Part shown: positions 1 through 8,749 of the stretch, piece after piece
Position numbering within the stretch: the first letter of the stretch is position 1
Layout: each line of letters begins with the position of its first letter
Assembly (NCBI GenBank): GCA_910588215.1
Contig: CAJUQJ010000044.1
Span: 1 to 33,471, forward strand
From: an uncultured Lachnospiraceae bacterium
GTDB lineage: Bacteria > Bacillota > Clostridia > Lachnospirales > Lachnospiraceae
Length of the DNA stretch: 33,471 bases
Direction: 5' to 3'
The notes under the pieces: model-generated
Told to the model about the DNA's origin: nothing
The model's input: the letters and a program-made list of their open reading frames with translations, nothing else
The model's database searches: none
Position numbers and translations under genes: made by a program

Positions 1-53
1 AATATTTATTCAGGCAATGTTCGGTAATTTGTGCTGGGAAAGTTGAGTTATTT

Positions 54-1796
54 ATGATCAAAACATTGGCGGCGCAGATAAAGGAATTTAAGAAAGCCTC
101 CGTTCTGACGCCGGTTTTTATGATTTTGGAGGTTGTTTTTGAGATGCTTATTCCGCTCATGATGGCATCGATCATAGACGACGGCGTGGAAGCGGGAGAT
201 ATGCGGCATATCTATCTTGTGGGGATCTTCATGGTCGGGGCGGCACTGTGCGGACTGTTCTGCGGTATTATGGGCGGTAAGTTCGGCGCCAGAGCTTCGA
301 CGGGGTTTGCCCGGAACTTAAGGAAGGCGATGTTTGATAATATCCAGACATTTTCCTTCTCCAATCTGGATAAATTCAGTACGGCGGGGCTAGTGACCAG
401 GCTGACGACTGATGTGTCAAATATCCAGATGGCATACCAGATGTTATTGCGTATCTGTTTCCGTGCGCCGATCAGTATGATCTGCGCGATGTCGATGGCC
501 TATATGATCAATGCCAGACTGGCTACAGTGTATCTGGTGGCGCTTGTCATACTGGCGGGTATCCTCTTCTTTATCATCAGAAGGGCGATGAAATATTTCC
601 AGATGGCATTTCCGAAATATGACGAGCTGAACGCGTCCGTACAGGAGAATGTCAGCGCGATTCGTGTGGTGAAGGCATATGTCAGGGAAGATTATGAGAC
701 TTCCAAGCTGAAAAAGGCCAGTCAGGCGATTTATGATATCTTCCTGAAGGCGGAGAAGAATGTGGTGCTCAATATGCCGGTCATGCAGCTTACGGTCTAT
801 ACCTGTATCCTTCTGATCAGCTGGATGGGTGCCAGAATGATCGTCCAGAGTGAACTGACCACGGGCGCACTGATGAGCTTGATGACATACTGTATGAATA
901 TTCTGATGAGTCTGATGATGGTGGCGATGATCTTCGTCATGATGAGTATGAGTATCGCCAGTGCAAGGCGTATCAGCGAGGTATTGGAGGAAAAGAGTGA
1001 TCTGACCAATCCGGAAGAGCCGATCTACGATGTGCCGGACGGTGATATAGAGTTCCGTGATGTAAATTTTTCCTATTATAAGGACGGCAGTAAGGCGATA
1101 CTGCACGATCTTAATATTAAGATCAGGGCAGGCGAGACGGTCGGGATCCTCGGCGGAACAGGCAGCTCGAAGACCAGCCTGGTCAATCTGATCAGCAGGC
1201 TGTATGACGTGAGTTCCGGAGCCGTTCTTGTGGGAGGCCATGACGTGCGGGAGTACGATATGGAAAGTCTGCGGAATCAGGTAGCCGTGGTGCTGCAGAA
1301 GAATGTACTTTTTTCGGGAACGATCTTAGAGAACCTGCGCTGGGGAGACGCCGACGCTACGGAGGAAGAGTGCAGGCGGGTGTGCAGGCTTGCCTGTGCG
1401 GATGAATTCGTGGAGAAGATGCCGGACGGTTATCATACATACATAGAACAAGGTGGTTCCAACGTATCCGGCGGGCAGAAGCAGCGGCTGTGTATCGCCA
1501 GGGCGCTGCTGAAGAAACCGAAGGTGTTGATCTTAGATGACAGCACCAGTGCCGTGGATACGGCTACCGATGCGAAGATTCGGAAGGCCTTCGCGGAGGA
1601 GATCCCGGAGACTACGAAACTGATCATCGCGCAGCGGGTATCCAGCGTCCAACATGCGGATCATATCATCGTTATGGAAGAGGGACGGATCGACGGCTAC
1701 GGAACCCATGAAGAACTGCTCAGGGATAATGAGATCTATCGCGAAGTATATGAATCCCAGACGAGCGGCAGCGGGGACTTTGACGAAAAGAAATAG
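54..1796 (+). CDS. ABC exporter half-transporter, degenerate ATP-site subunit
   Basis: One half of a multidrug or lipid-type ABC exporter: an N-terminal six-helix membrane domain (about residues 15-310) followed by an ATPase domain. The Walker A motif (367-374, GGTGSSKT) has Ser372 where the third Gly is usual. The signature 470-475 (NVSGGQ) is canonical. Walker B ends Asp495-Asp496, so the catalytic Glu is replaced by Asp, and the H-loop His is Gln527. These changes define the non-hydrolysing site of heterodimeric exporters such as TM287/288 or BmrCD, and the partner gene follows at 1883 with complementary motifs. The transported compound cannot be told from sequence. The reading frame is open to the left edge, but the ATG at 54 gives the usual family N-terminus. 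Only a weak GGGAAAG precedes it, so translation may be coupled to a gene outside the window. Confidence 0.93.
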   Translation: MIKTLAAQIKEFKKASVLTPVFMILEVVFEMLIPLMMASIIDDGVEAGDMRHIYLVGIFMVGAALCGLFCGIMGGKFGARASTGFARNLRKAMFDNIQTFSFSNLDKFSTAGLVTRLTTDVSNIQMAYQMLLRICFRAPISMICAMSMAYMINARLATVYLVALVILAGILFFIIRRAMKYFQMAFPKYDELNASVQENVSAIRVVKAYVREDYETSKLKKASQAIYDIFLKAEKNVVLNMPVMQLTVYTCILLISWMGARMIVQSELTTGALMSLMTYCMNILMSLMMVAMIFVMMSMSIASARRISEVLEEKSDLTNPEEPIYDVPDGDIEFRDVNFSYYKDGSKAILHDLNIKIRAGETVGILGGTGSSKTSLVNLISRLYDVSSGAVLVGGHDVREYDMESLRNQVAVVLQKNVLFSGTILENLRWGDADATEEECRRVCRLACADEFVEKMPDGYHTYIEQGGSNVSGGQKQRLCIARALLKKPKVLILDDSTSAVDTATDAKIRKAFAEEIPETTKLIIAQRVSSVQHADHIIVMEEGRIDGYGTHEELLRDNEIYREVYESQTSGSGDFDEKK

Positions 1797-1882
1797 CATA
1801 TGGGATCGGAACGGGGCCTGCGTAGGTGCAGCATCCGCAGGCTCTGCCAGACAGAAAAAGCTGCGCAGAAAAGAGGTAAACA

Positions 1883-3784
1883 ATGCCGGGACCAATGAGA
1901 GGCGGAATGCCGAAAGGCAAGAAAATAGAAAATCCGGGTAAAGTCTTTAAGCGGCTGATGAAATATGTGGCGAAAAGCTATGGACCGCACCTGGTCATCG
2001 TTGCAGTGCTGATCTTTGTCAGTGTGTTGGCAAATGTACAGGGAACGATGTTTATTCAGAGTCTGATCGACGATTATATTCAACCGATGCTGACGACACA
2101 GGAGCCTGATTTCGGACCGCTTGCCGGAGCCATCATGCGGGTGGCCGGATTCTATCTGATCGGTGTGGCGGCGGCTTATATCTACAACCGCATTATGATC
2201 AATGTGACGCAGGGAGTTCTGCGGAATCTGCGGAACGATCTGTTTTCTCACATGGAGACGCTGCCCATCAAATATTTTGATACCCATTCTCATGGAGATA
2301 TCATGTCGGTCTATACGAATGATACGGATACGATCAGACAGATGGTAAGCCAGAGTATGCCGCAGGTATTTAACAGCGCGATCACTATCGTCAGCGTCTT
2401 CATCAGTATGGTCATCTTAAGTGTGCCTTTGACCATCGTAACGCTTGTGATGGTGGCAGTGATGCTGGTAGTGACAGCCAAGACAGCAGGGATCAGCAGC
2501 AGGTATTTCCTGCAGCAGCAGAGGGATATCGGTAAGGTAAACGGCTTTATCGAGGAAATGATGGAAGGACAGAAGGTGGTAAAGGTCTTCTGTCATGAGG
2601 AAGAGAATATCCGTAGATTTCAGGAATTGAATGACGCCCTTTACCACAGTGCGGACAGGGCCAATTATCTGGTCAATATCGTAGGGCCGGTGAATATGCA
2701 GCTGGGCAATGTGAGTTATGTGGTCTGTGCCATTGTGGGCGGTGCATTGGCACTCTCAGGAATCTCCGGGCTGACGCTCGGTGCGCTGGCCAGCTTCCTG
2801 ACTTTTAACAAGAGCTTTAACGGCCCTATCAATCAGGTCAGTCAGCAGCTCAATTCCATCGTGATGGCCATGGCAGGCGCGGAGCGTATCTTCATGATGA
2901 TGGACGAAGAGCCGGAAGCGGACAACGGTTATGTGACACTTGTCAATGTGAAAGAGGACAACGGCAGGCTGGTGGAGAGCAAGGAGCGTACCGGGCGTTG
3001 GGCATGGCGGCATGAGCATCAGGCGGATCACTCCGTGGATTATGTGGAGCTGACAGGCGACGTGGTGTTTGACGGTGTTGATTTCGGCTACGACGACGAG
3101 AAGATCGTGCTGCATGACGTGAAACTTTTTGCCACGCCCGGACAGAAGATCGCTTTCGTAGGTTCTACCGGCGCGGGGAAGACCACCATCACCAATCTGA
3201 TCAATCGGTTCTATGATATCCAGGATGGTAAGATTCGGTATGACGGCATCAACGTCAATAAGATCAAGAAGGCGGATCTGCGACGGTCTCTTGGAATCGT
3301 GCTGCAGGACACGCATCTTTTCACCGGAACAGTTATGGACAATATCCGTTACGGGAAGCTGGATGCCACGGACGAGGAGGTCATCGCGGCAGCGAAGCTG
3401 GCCAATGCAGACGGCTTTATCAGGCATCTGCCGGAGGGATATGATACGGTGCTGACCGGGGACGGCGCGAACCTGAGCCAGGGACAGAGGCAGCTGTTGG
3501 CTATCGCCAGAGCGGCCATTGCGGATCCGCCGGTGTTGATCTTGGATGAAGCTACAAGTTCTATCGATACGAGAACGGAGCGTATCGTGCAGGACGGTAT
3601 GGATAAGTTGATGAAGGGCAGGACCACTTTCGTGATCGCTCACAGGCTTTCTACCGTCAAGAATTCCGACTGTATCATGGTGCTGGAGCAGGGCCGGATT
3701 ATCGAGCGCGGTACCCATGACCAGCTGATCGAAGAACAGGGGAAATACTATCAGCTCTATACGGGCAATGCGATCGCAACGTAG
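1883..3784 (+). CDS. ABC exporter half-transporter, catalytic-site subunit
   Basis: Partner of the preceding gene. It has a membrane domain (about residues 35-330), a charged linker of about 45 residues, then an ATPase domain. Walker A is GSTGAGKT (Lys433), Walker B ends Asp555-Glu556 with the catalytic Glu present, and the H-loop has His587. The signature is LSQGQ (531-535), deviating at the second position. In the dimer, the intact Walker motifs here pair with the canonical VSGGQ of the first subunit. The deviant LSQGQ pairs with the degenerate Walker motifs of the first subunit. This gives one active and one degenerate site. The ATG follows AGAGG at good spacing, 86 nt after the first gene, so both are probably co-transcribed. 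At 633 residues it is slightly long for the family because of the linker. The substrate is unknown. Confidence 0.94.
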   Translation: MPGPMRGGMPKGKKIENPGKVFKRLMKYVAKSYGPHLVIVAVLIFVSVLANVQGTMFIQSLIDDYIQPMLTTQEPDFGPLAGAIMRVAGFYLIGVAAAYIYNRIMINVTQGVLRNLRNDLFSHMETLPIKYFDTHSHGDIMSVYTNDTDTIRQMVSQSMPQVFNSAITIVSVFISMVILSVPLTIVTLVMVAVMLVVTAKTAGISSRYFLQQQRDIGKVNGFIEEMMEGQKVVKVFCHEEENIRRFQELNDALYHSADRANYLVNIVGPVNMQLGNVSYVVCAIVGGALALSGISGLTLGALASFLTFNKSFNGPINQVSQQLNSIVMAMAGAERIFMMMDEEPEADNGYVTLVNVKEDNGRLVESKERTGRWAWRHEHQADHSVDYVELTGDVVFDGVDFGYDDEKIVLHDVKLFATPGQKIAFVGSTGAGKTTITNLINRFYDIQDGKIRYDGINVNKIKKADLRRSLGIVLQDTHLFTGTVMDNIRYGKLDATDEEVIAAAKLANADGFIRHLPEGYDTVLTGDGANLSQGQRQLLAIARAAIADPPVLILDEATSSIDTRTERIVQDGMDKLMKGRTTFVIAHRLSTVKNSDCIMVLEQGRIIERGTHDQLIEEQGKYYQLYTGNAIAT

Positions 3785-3829
3785 CGGGGTTACGCGCTGT
3801 ACCTGATCTGCCAAATTTATATAATGGTC

Positions 3830-3885
3830 ATATAGAAAGCAACAATGCGGAAGCGTCACAGCTCCCGCATTGTTGCTTTCTATAT
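3830..3885 (+). terminator. Perfect 21-bp stem-loop after the ABC exporter pair
   Basis: Arms 3830-3850 and 3865-3885 are exact reverse complements (21 bp) with a 14-nt loop. It lies 46 nt after the exporter stop. The bases after the right arm (TACTTCGG) are not a true T-run, so this may be a weak terminator, an mRNA 3'-end stabiliser or a bidirectional insulator rather than a classical intrinsic terminator. Confidence 0.6.
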
Positions 3886-3920
3886 TACTTCGGCAAAAAG
3901 ATTCTTTTACAAATTTCGTC

Positions 3921-3949
3921 TTGTCATTTGCGCTGTAACTTTGTAAAAT
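3921..3949 (+). promoter_or_regulatory. Sigma-A-type promoter of the metallo-beta-lactamase gene
   Basis: TTGTCA (3921-3926), a 17-nt spacer, then TAAAAT (3944-3949). Transcription would start near 3956 and leave a leader of about 67 nt before the ATG at 4023. It lies just after the 3830-3885 hairpin. Confidence 0.65.
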
Positions 3950-4022
3950 ATGACATATCAAATTTCTTTCATTTATCCTGAAAACAAAATTGCATAGGGA
4001 AATTCAAGGAACGGAGGCAAGC

Positions 4023-5693
4023 ATGAAAAAGGTGAAGAGCATTGTTCTTTGGATGCTGTCTGTTTTTCTGCTGCTTATGGCAGCAGTGCTTTTTACAGAG
4101 AGTATCCATGGCGGATTGTTAATGTTTGCGGCAGCGATGCTGTGCAATCCGCTTTTTCTAAAATCGGTCACGAAAGGCGGTAAAAAGATCAAACCATACT
4201 TTGTCGTTCCGGCAGTGGTCGTGCTGTTCTTTACGGCGATCCTGACTTCTCCGGTGGAAACGCCGCCGAATCAGGAGCAGACAGAAGCGGTGATGCAGAC
4301 ATCTAAGCAGACAGAATCCGAATCCGTACTGCTGGCGGAGCAGGAAGAGATCACGAAGGAAAGCCGGATCTCGTCAGATGAGTTCTTGGCAGAGACCGAC
4401 GGACAGACTAAAGCCGGTGGAGCGGAAGAGATTAAGACCGGGGATCTCGAAGGGACAGAAGCCGATGAAACGGCAGATACGGAAATGACGGTCCACTATC
4501 TGGATGTAGGGCAGGGGGACTGTATGCTGCTTGCCTGCGACGGTGAATATATGTTGATCGATGCAGGCGACAACAGCAAAGGCACTGCGGTACAGAATTA
4601 TCTTACAAAGCAGGGTGTGAAGACGCTTAAGTATGTCATCGGAACCCACCCGGATGCGGATCATGTAGGCGGACTGGATGTCATTCTCTATAAATTTGAT
4701 TGTGAGACAGTAATGCTGCCGGATATATCCAAAGACACAAAGACCTACAGAGATGTTTTGGATACGATGGACCGGAAGGGATACACAAATACGCTTCCGG
4801 CGGCAGGAGAGGAGTTTATGCTTGGCAGTGCTTCCTGCATGCTCCTCGGGCCGAGAACATCCTATGAGGATGCCAATAATAATTCGGTAGTAATCCTGGT
4901 CACACACGGTACAAATAAGTTTTTGTTTATGGGAGATGCGGAAGCCGAGGCGGAAGAGGATATACTAAGAGGCGGTGCGGACGTGAAGGCGGATGTGATA
5001 AAGGTTGGACATCACGGGAGCCGCTATTCTTCTTCAGAGTCTTTCCTGCAGGCTGTCACTCCGTCCTATGCGGTGATCAGCTGTGGCGAGGATAACAAGT
5101 ACGGGCATCCGCATGCAAAGACACTTAATGCTCTGCGTGCCATGGGCGTGGAAGTGTTCAGAAGTGACGAGCAGGGTACGATCGTAGCCGTTTCGGATGG
5201 CAGTAAGATCACATGGAACAGCGCGCCGTCGGATACCTGGAAGGCAGGAGAGCCGACAGGCGGTTCCGGGACGGCGGACAGCGGCCGATCGGAGAGCGGG
5301 CAGTCTGGCACAGAGAGCAAGGCTAAGCAGGACGGTGCAGGGCAAGACAATGCAGGGAAGGCCGACACCGAGACGGCAAACGCGGTTGAAAACGGTACAG
5401 ATGTAAGCGCAGGGATCGACGGTGCCGAGGGCGCGGTTTCTACACAAGGCAGTGTGCAGGAACAAGACGATCAGCAGGGAGAGCCGCAGGAAGAAGATGG
5501 TGCCGTACAAGCCGTACAGCCCGTGGAAGAGGCTGTGACGGCGGGTAATTATATCGGCAATAAGAACAATGACCGCCTGCACAAAGCGACCTGCAGTTAT
5601 CTGCCGGACGAAAAGAACAGGGCATACTTTAGTACGAGAGAAGAAGCGGTGGCGGCCGGTTATGATATTCCGTGTAAAAAGTGTAACCCGTAG
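4023..5693 (+). CDS. Membrane-anchored ComEC-like metallo-beta-lactamase-fold protein with Ada-like C-terminal domain
   Basis: Two or three N-terminal hydrophobic segments (about residues 5-25, 27-45 and 60-75) anchor the protein. An acidic Gln/Glu/Thr-rich stretch follows, then a metallo-beta-lactamase domain (about 155-395) with YLDVGQGDC, the metal-binding THPDADHVGG motif and VGHHGSRYSSS. This matches the hydrolase-like domain of ComEC/Rec2, but the many-helix channel domain of true ComEC is absent. A low-complexity Gly/Ser/Gln/Glu linker of about 110 residues leads to a C-terminal module of about 48 residues (YIGNK...HKATC...PCKKCNP) like the zinc-binding Ada-type domain. The substrate is unknown; nuclease or phosphodiesterase activity is an inference from the family. 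The ATG at 4023 follows GGAGG; an upstream in-frame ATG at 3990 has no ribosome site. It converges on the next gene with a 4-nt gap. Confidence 0.9.
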   Translation: MKKVKSIVLWMLSVFLLLMAAVLFTESIHGGLLMFAAAMLCNPLFLKSVTKGGKKIKPYFVVPAVVVLFFTAILTSPVETPPNQEQTEAVMQTSKQTESESVLLAEQEEITKESRISSDEFLAETDGQTKAGGAEEIKTGDLEGTEADETADTEMTVHYLDVGQGDCMLLACDGEYMLIDAGDNSKGTAVQNYLTKQGVKTLKYVIGTHPDADHVGGLDVILYKFDCETVMLPDISKDTKTYRDVLDTMDRKGYTNTLPAAGEEFMLGSASCMLLGPRTSYEDANNNSVVILVTHGTNKFLFMGDAEAEAEEDILRGGADVKADVIKVGHHGSRYSSSESFLQAVTPSYAVISCGEDNKYGHPHAKTLNALRAMGVEVFRSDEQGTIVAVSDGSKITWNSAPSDTWKAGEPTGGSGTADSGRSESGQSGTESKAKQDGAGQDNAGKADTETANAVENGTDVSAGIDGAEGAVSTQGSVQEQDDQQGEPQEEDGAVQAVQPVEEAVTAGNYIGNKNNDRLHKATCSYLPDEKNRAYFSTREEAVAAGYDIPCKKCNP

Positions 5694-5697
5694 GCTC

Positions 5698-6942
5698 CTA
5701 CATCGATCTGCGGCAGTAAGCCCGTACGGTCAGCCAGAGAAATAGCGGAATCTCCAGCATGGGGACAATGAGCAGCAGCCAGGGCGTCCACACCGAGAGC
5801 GGACCGACTCTCAGGAATTCAAAATCGGTCAGGGCATATAGGAGGGCGTTAGAGCCGCCCAGGCCGCCTGAGGGCAGCAGGATCCGCAGATAGGAGCCTG
5901 GCGTGCCGCCGATCAGCATATAGAAAAGAGTCGGCAGGAGGGCGGCAGCGATAGTCAACCCGGTAGCGGACGTGGTATTCCTGCACGCGGCGGAAATAAA
6001 GAGTGCGAAGCAGATGCTGGCGATCAGTGTGATAAATCCGCCAAACATGATGAGGTTCTGCAGTTCTTTGACATTCAGATCCAGCAGACTGACTGCAGAG
6101 AACAGGATCTGCATGGAGGTCTGCCGGCATTCCCAGCCAAAAAGGCTGTTGGAAATGAGCTGGAAGAGGATCATGCAGGGGATAAAGACGGAGACTCCGA
6201 TGCTTAAGGCAGAGAAGATCTTGACCAGTGCAAGCCTTTTTCTGCCGTGTCTGGTGCTGCGCAGGATGTCGTCGGCTCCGGTCTGGTATTCACAGCAAAA
6301 AAGAGGAGCAGTGATCATCACGCACAGGAACATGAGCAGGAAGAGATACATGCTTTCGTATTCGGCCATATTGGAGCCATAGCCCGGATAGTAGTAAAAA
6401 GGCCGTTCCACCTTATCATACATCCGTATTGCGGTCTGCTGTGCCTCCGGGTTGTCTTTCTGCTCCAGTCGCATCAAGTCGGCGATGTGGCTTTGGCAGC
6501 GGTCGTAGAAAGTCAGTGCGTTATCGGCGGAGATTTCCGTATATTCCGGCGCCAGGCCGCTGACCGGGTCGGCCATGACTTCATGCAGCTTTGTGAGCAG
6601 CGGCCGCCAGGGGTAGATTTCCTGAAGCTTGAGGTTTAAGGGAAAGTCTTCGTTATAGAAATCACCGTAGAGTTCCAGATTCTTGTGGTAGTAAGAGAGT
6701 CCTTCGGCCAGTTTCTCCGGGGTCACTTCCCCGGCTGATGGCGCTTCCATCTCCTTTATGAGGGCAAGGGCTTCCCGTCCTTCTATGGTGATCTTCTCTC
6801 CGTTTTCTTCATAAGTATACCGTTCGTAAGTGACCGGCACCCAGGCCATGAAAACCGACAGTGCCAGCGCCGCTGCCAGAAAGAGAAGGGTGCTTTTGGT
6901 CCTCAGGATGCGTTTCATTTCTTGTCTATATAATCTCCACAT
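5698..6942 (-). CDS. ABC-2-type transporter permease
   Basis: Membrane subunit for the ATPase encoded just upstream at 7020-7898. The start MWRLYRQEMKRILRTKSTLLF is typical of ABC-2 permeases: a cytoplasmic amphipathic lead, then a first membrane helix. An extracytoplasmic region of about 150 residues (roughly 45-200) follows, and then about five more helices (YLFLLMFLCVMIT, and so on). It is 414 residues long. The start at 6942 has AAGGA 8 nt upstream. A longer frame begins at 7023 in an ATGA overlap with the ATPase stop, but has no spaced ribosome site and adds 27 unlikely residues. It is the last gene of the sigma-factor operon. The substrate is not evident; export of, or immunity to, a peptide-like compound is one possibility. 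Confidence 0.88.
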   Translation of the reverse strand: MWRLYRQEMKRILRTKSTLLFLAAALALSVFMAWVPVTYERYTYEENGEKITIEGREALALIKEMEAPSAGEVTPEKLAEGLSYYHKNLELYGDFYNEDFPLNLKLQEIYPWRPLLTKLHEVMADPVSGLAPEYTEISADNALTFYDRCQSHIADLMRLEQKDNPEAQQTAIRMYDKVERPFYYYPGYGSNMAEYESMYLFLLMFLCVMITAPLFCCEYQTGADDILRSTRHGRKRLALVKIFSALSIGVSVFIPCMILFQLISNSLFGWECRQTSMQILFSAVSLLDLNVKELQNLIMFGGFITLIASICFALFISAACRNTTSATGLTIAAALLPTLFYMLIGGTPGSYLRILLPSGGLGGSNALLYALTDFEFLRVGPLSVWTPWLLLIVPMLEIPLFLWLTVRAYCRRSM

Positions 6943-7019
6943 AATCGTTATCCTTTCCGTTTTGTCTATGAAATACCCTGCTGATCGCAGAGGGATCGCT
7001 GATCGGGCTGCTGCCAGAG

Positions 7020-7898
7020 TCATTTCCTGGGAAACAGTTTCAGATACAAGTCTTCCAGCCGGGGCTCCTGTAACTTTGCCCTGGGGATATCGTCCGGGCT
7101 TCCCAAATAACGAAGAGAAACACTGCCGTCGGCTTCGTTGCGCACATTGACCACTTGTACCTTCTGCTCCCAGCGGCTTACATCCTGGGGATTGATGACG
7201 GCCTCGAAGACCTTTCCCTCCATCTGGACTACCAGTTCCTGAGTCGAACCGGTCTGCAGGATAGCGCCGTTTTTCATGATGGCATTTTGGGTCGCGATGT
7301 ATTCGATGTCGGACACGATATGGGTGGAGATCAGGACGATCCGGTCGTGGGCAAATTCTGACAGCAGGTTGCGGAAGCGGACGCGCTCGCCGGGATCCAG
7401 ACCGCTGGTCGGTTCGTCCAGTACAAGGAATTCTGGGTCGTTCAGGAGCGCCTGCCCGATGCCGACGCGGCGCTTCATGCCGCCGGAGAGTTTGGAGATC
7501 TTCTGTTTATATACATCTTCCAGAGACAGGCGGGTTAATAACTCGTCAATCTTTTGACGGGCCACTTTGTCCGGCAGACCTTTCAGGGCAGCGATATATT
7601 CCAGATATTGCCGGACGGTGAATTCCGGATAGAAGCCGAATTCCTGGGGCAGGTACCCGATCACATCCCGGTAGGTGTCCCCCAGATCTTCAATTGACAC
7701 GCCGTCATAGCGGATATGGCCCGATGTGGGCTTCATAATGCCGCAGATCATGCGCATCAGGGTAGTCTTGCCGGAACCGTTAGCGCCGAGCAAACCCCAG
7801 ACACCGGGACCAAGCTGCAGATTGACATCGTTTACGGCCTTTTTGATGTTTTGTCTGTCTTTGAATTGTTTGGATACATGTTCTAATATGAGTTCCAT
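7020..7898 (-). CDS. ABC transporter ATP-binding protein
   Basis: A single cytoplasmic ATPase of 292 residues. Walker A is GANGSGKT (about 38-45), the Q-loop lies in GYLPQEFGFYPEFT, the signature is LSGGMKRRVG, Walker B is FLVLDEPTSGLD, and the H-loop is in ISTHIVSD. The LSGGM signature and GVWGLLGANGSGKTT start place it with drug or bacteriocin exporter ATPases (DrrA/CcmA-like). The C-terminal 80 residues are the accessory region common in this group. The ATG at 7898 follows AAGGAGG, which overlaps the stop of the upstream membrane-protein gene, so translation is probably coupled. It works with the permease at 5698-6942. Confidence 0.93.
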   Translation of the reverse strand: MELILEHVSKQFKDRQNIKKAVNDVNLQLGPGVWGLLGANGSGKTTLMRMICGIMKPTSGHIRYDGVSIEDLGDTYRDVIGYLPQEFGFYPEFTVRQYLEYIAALKGLPDKVARQKIDELLTRLSLEDVYKQKISKLSGGMKRRVGIGQALLNDPEFLVLDEPTSGLDPGERVRFRNLLSEFAHDRIVLISTHIVSDIEYIATQNAIMKNGAILQTGSTQELVVQMEGKVFEAVINPQDVSRWEQKVQVVNVRNEADGSVSLRYLGSPDDIPRAKLQEPRLEDLYLKLFPRK

Positions 7899-7908
7899 AG
7901 GTTCCTCC

Positions 7909-8685
7909 TTATATGATCATATTTTCCGTGCAGCTGCCGAGCGTCAGTTTCCTGCATTCGCGGTACAGGATGACCAGGCAGAGAAAGGCGTACGGGTACC
8001 AGCACCAAAGCCTGCCGTTCAGGGAAGAATTCCTGTACCAGTCAAGAAGCTGGTTCATCAGAAGCGTAGTCGCAAGGCCAAGAAGGACGGCGCGTCGTTC
8101 AAAGCCGGATGGCGCTGTCCTGATCCACAGCATCAGGCAGGTGGCAGCGGTGGTCAGGAATGGTATCACGAGAGAAATGAATATGACTGAACCGGTCAAA
8201 CCATACTGCCATACGATCACAGCCAGTACGACCAGCATGACCAGGTCCCCTATGCCAATATAAAGAAGCTGTGCCGCCAGACTTCCCACAACGGAGAAGC
8301 GGGTTGATCGTTCCAGTTCCATCATTCGGTAGTGGGAGGATCTGCGCAGGATCGGTACGGCGCTCAGCACCACGATCCCGCTGCTGTAACAGAGAAACTT
8401 CGGCAGGATGTCAGCGAACCAGTACAGGGAATTTCTTTCGTACAGGTATAGGCAGGCAGTACAGAGAGCGGCCAGTACCATGCCCTGCAGGAACCAGATC
8501 TTCCAGACGAAAAACCGGAGTTGTTTTTGGATCAGTGCCCGGAAGGAGAGAGGCGGGCAGTGCCTGGAAGCAGTGCCGGCGCACAGAGAAAGCCGGGAGA
8601 GCTCTTTTGTCCTGTCCATATGGGGTCTGTAGGGCAGGTCTTTTTCCACTGCAAAAAAGGTGTTCCATTGTTCATTGTGTTTCAT
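7909..8685 (-). CDS. Polytopic membrane protein between sigma factor and ABC genes
   Basis: A 258-residue protein I cannot assign to a named family. The first 58 residues are soluble and charged; about six hydrophobic helices follow (approximately 60-82, 90-112, 132-160, 165-188, 198-214 and 227-242), and the tail is short. It sits second in the operon, right after the sigma factor, where anti-sigma factors are often encoded. The soluble N-terminus could bind the sigma factor, but no zinc-finger anti-sigma motif is visible. The alternative is an accessory subunit of the ABC transporter. The ATG at 8685 follows GGAGG at 4-nt spacing; a longer frame from 8721 lacks such a site. The stop overlaps the ribosome site of the ATPase gene. 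Confidence 0.82.
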   Translation of the reverse strand: MKHNEQWNTFFAVEKDLPYRPHMDRTKELSRLSLCAGTASRHCPPLSFRALIQKQLRFFVWKIWFLQGMVLAALCTACLYLYERNSLYWFADILPKFLCYSSGIVVLSAVPILRRSSHYRMMELERSTRFSVVGSLAAQLLYIGIGDLVMLVVLAVIVWQYGLTGSVIFISLVIPFLTTAATCLMLWIRTAPSGFERRAVLLGLATTLLMNQLLDWYRNSSLNGRLWCWYPYAFLCLVILYRECRKLTLGSCTENMII

Positions 8686-8749
8686 CGGACCTCCATTCTG
8701 CCGCACGGGTACGGCTGGCAAGTAAGGTGACTTATTCGGTCAATAGTGA

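Noticed and set aside
1152..1175. Altered Walker A of the first exporter subunit as a sign of a pseudogene
   Set aside because: The frame is intact and the change coincides with the other degenerate-site residues expected in heterodimeric exporters.
2756..3961. 401-codon open frame on the minus strand
   Set aside because: Antisense to the second ABC exporter gene, with low-quality composition; the sense gene has all catalytic motifs.
5849..6639. Plus-strand frames opposite the ABC-2 permease
   Set aside because: They overlap the permease throughout, with no motif or ribosome site.
6943..7023. ATGA-overlap start of the ABC-2 permease at 7023
   Set aside because: The overlap is real but AGGAA abuts the ATG without spacing and the 27 added residues look unlike a permease N-terminus. 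AAGGA before 6942 is better.
7909..8685. Calling the second operon gene a zinc-finger anti-sigma factor
   Set aside because: No HxxxCxxC motif and six helices instead of one; only the position supports it.
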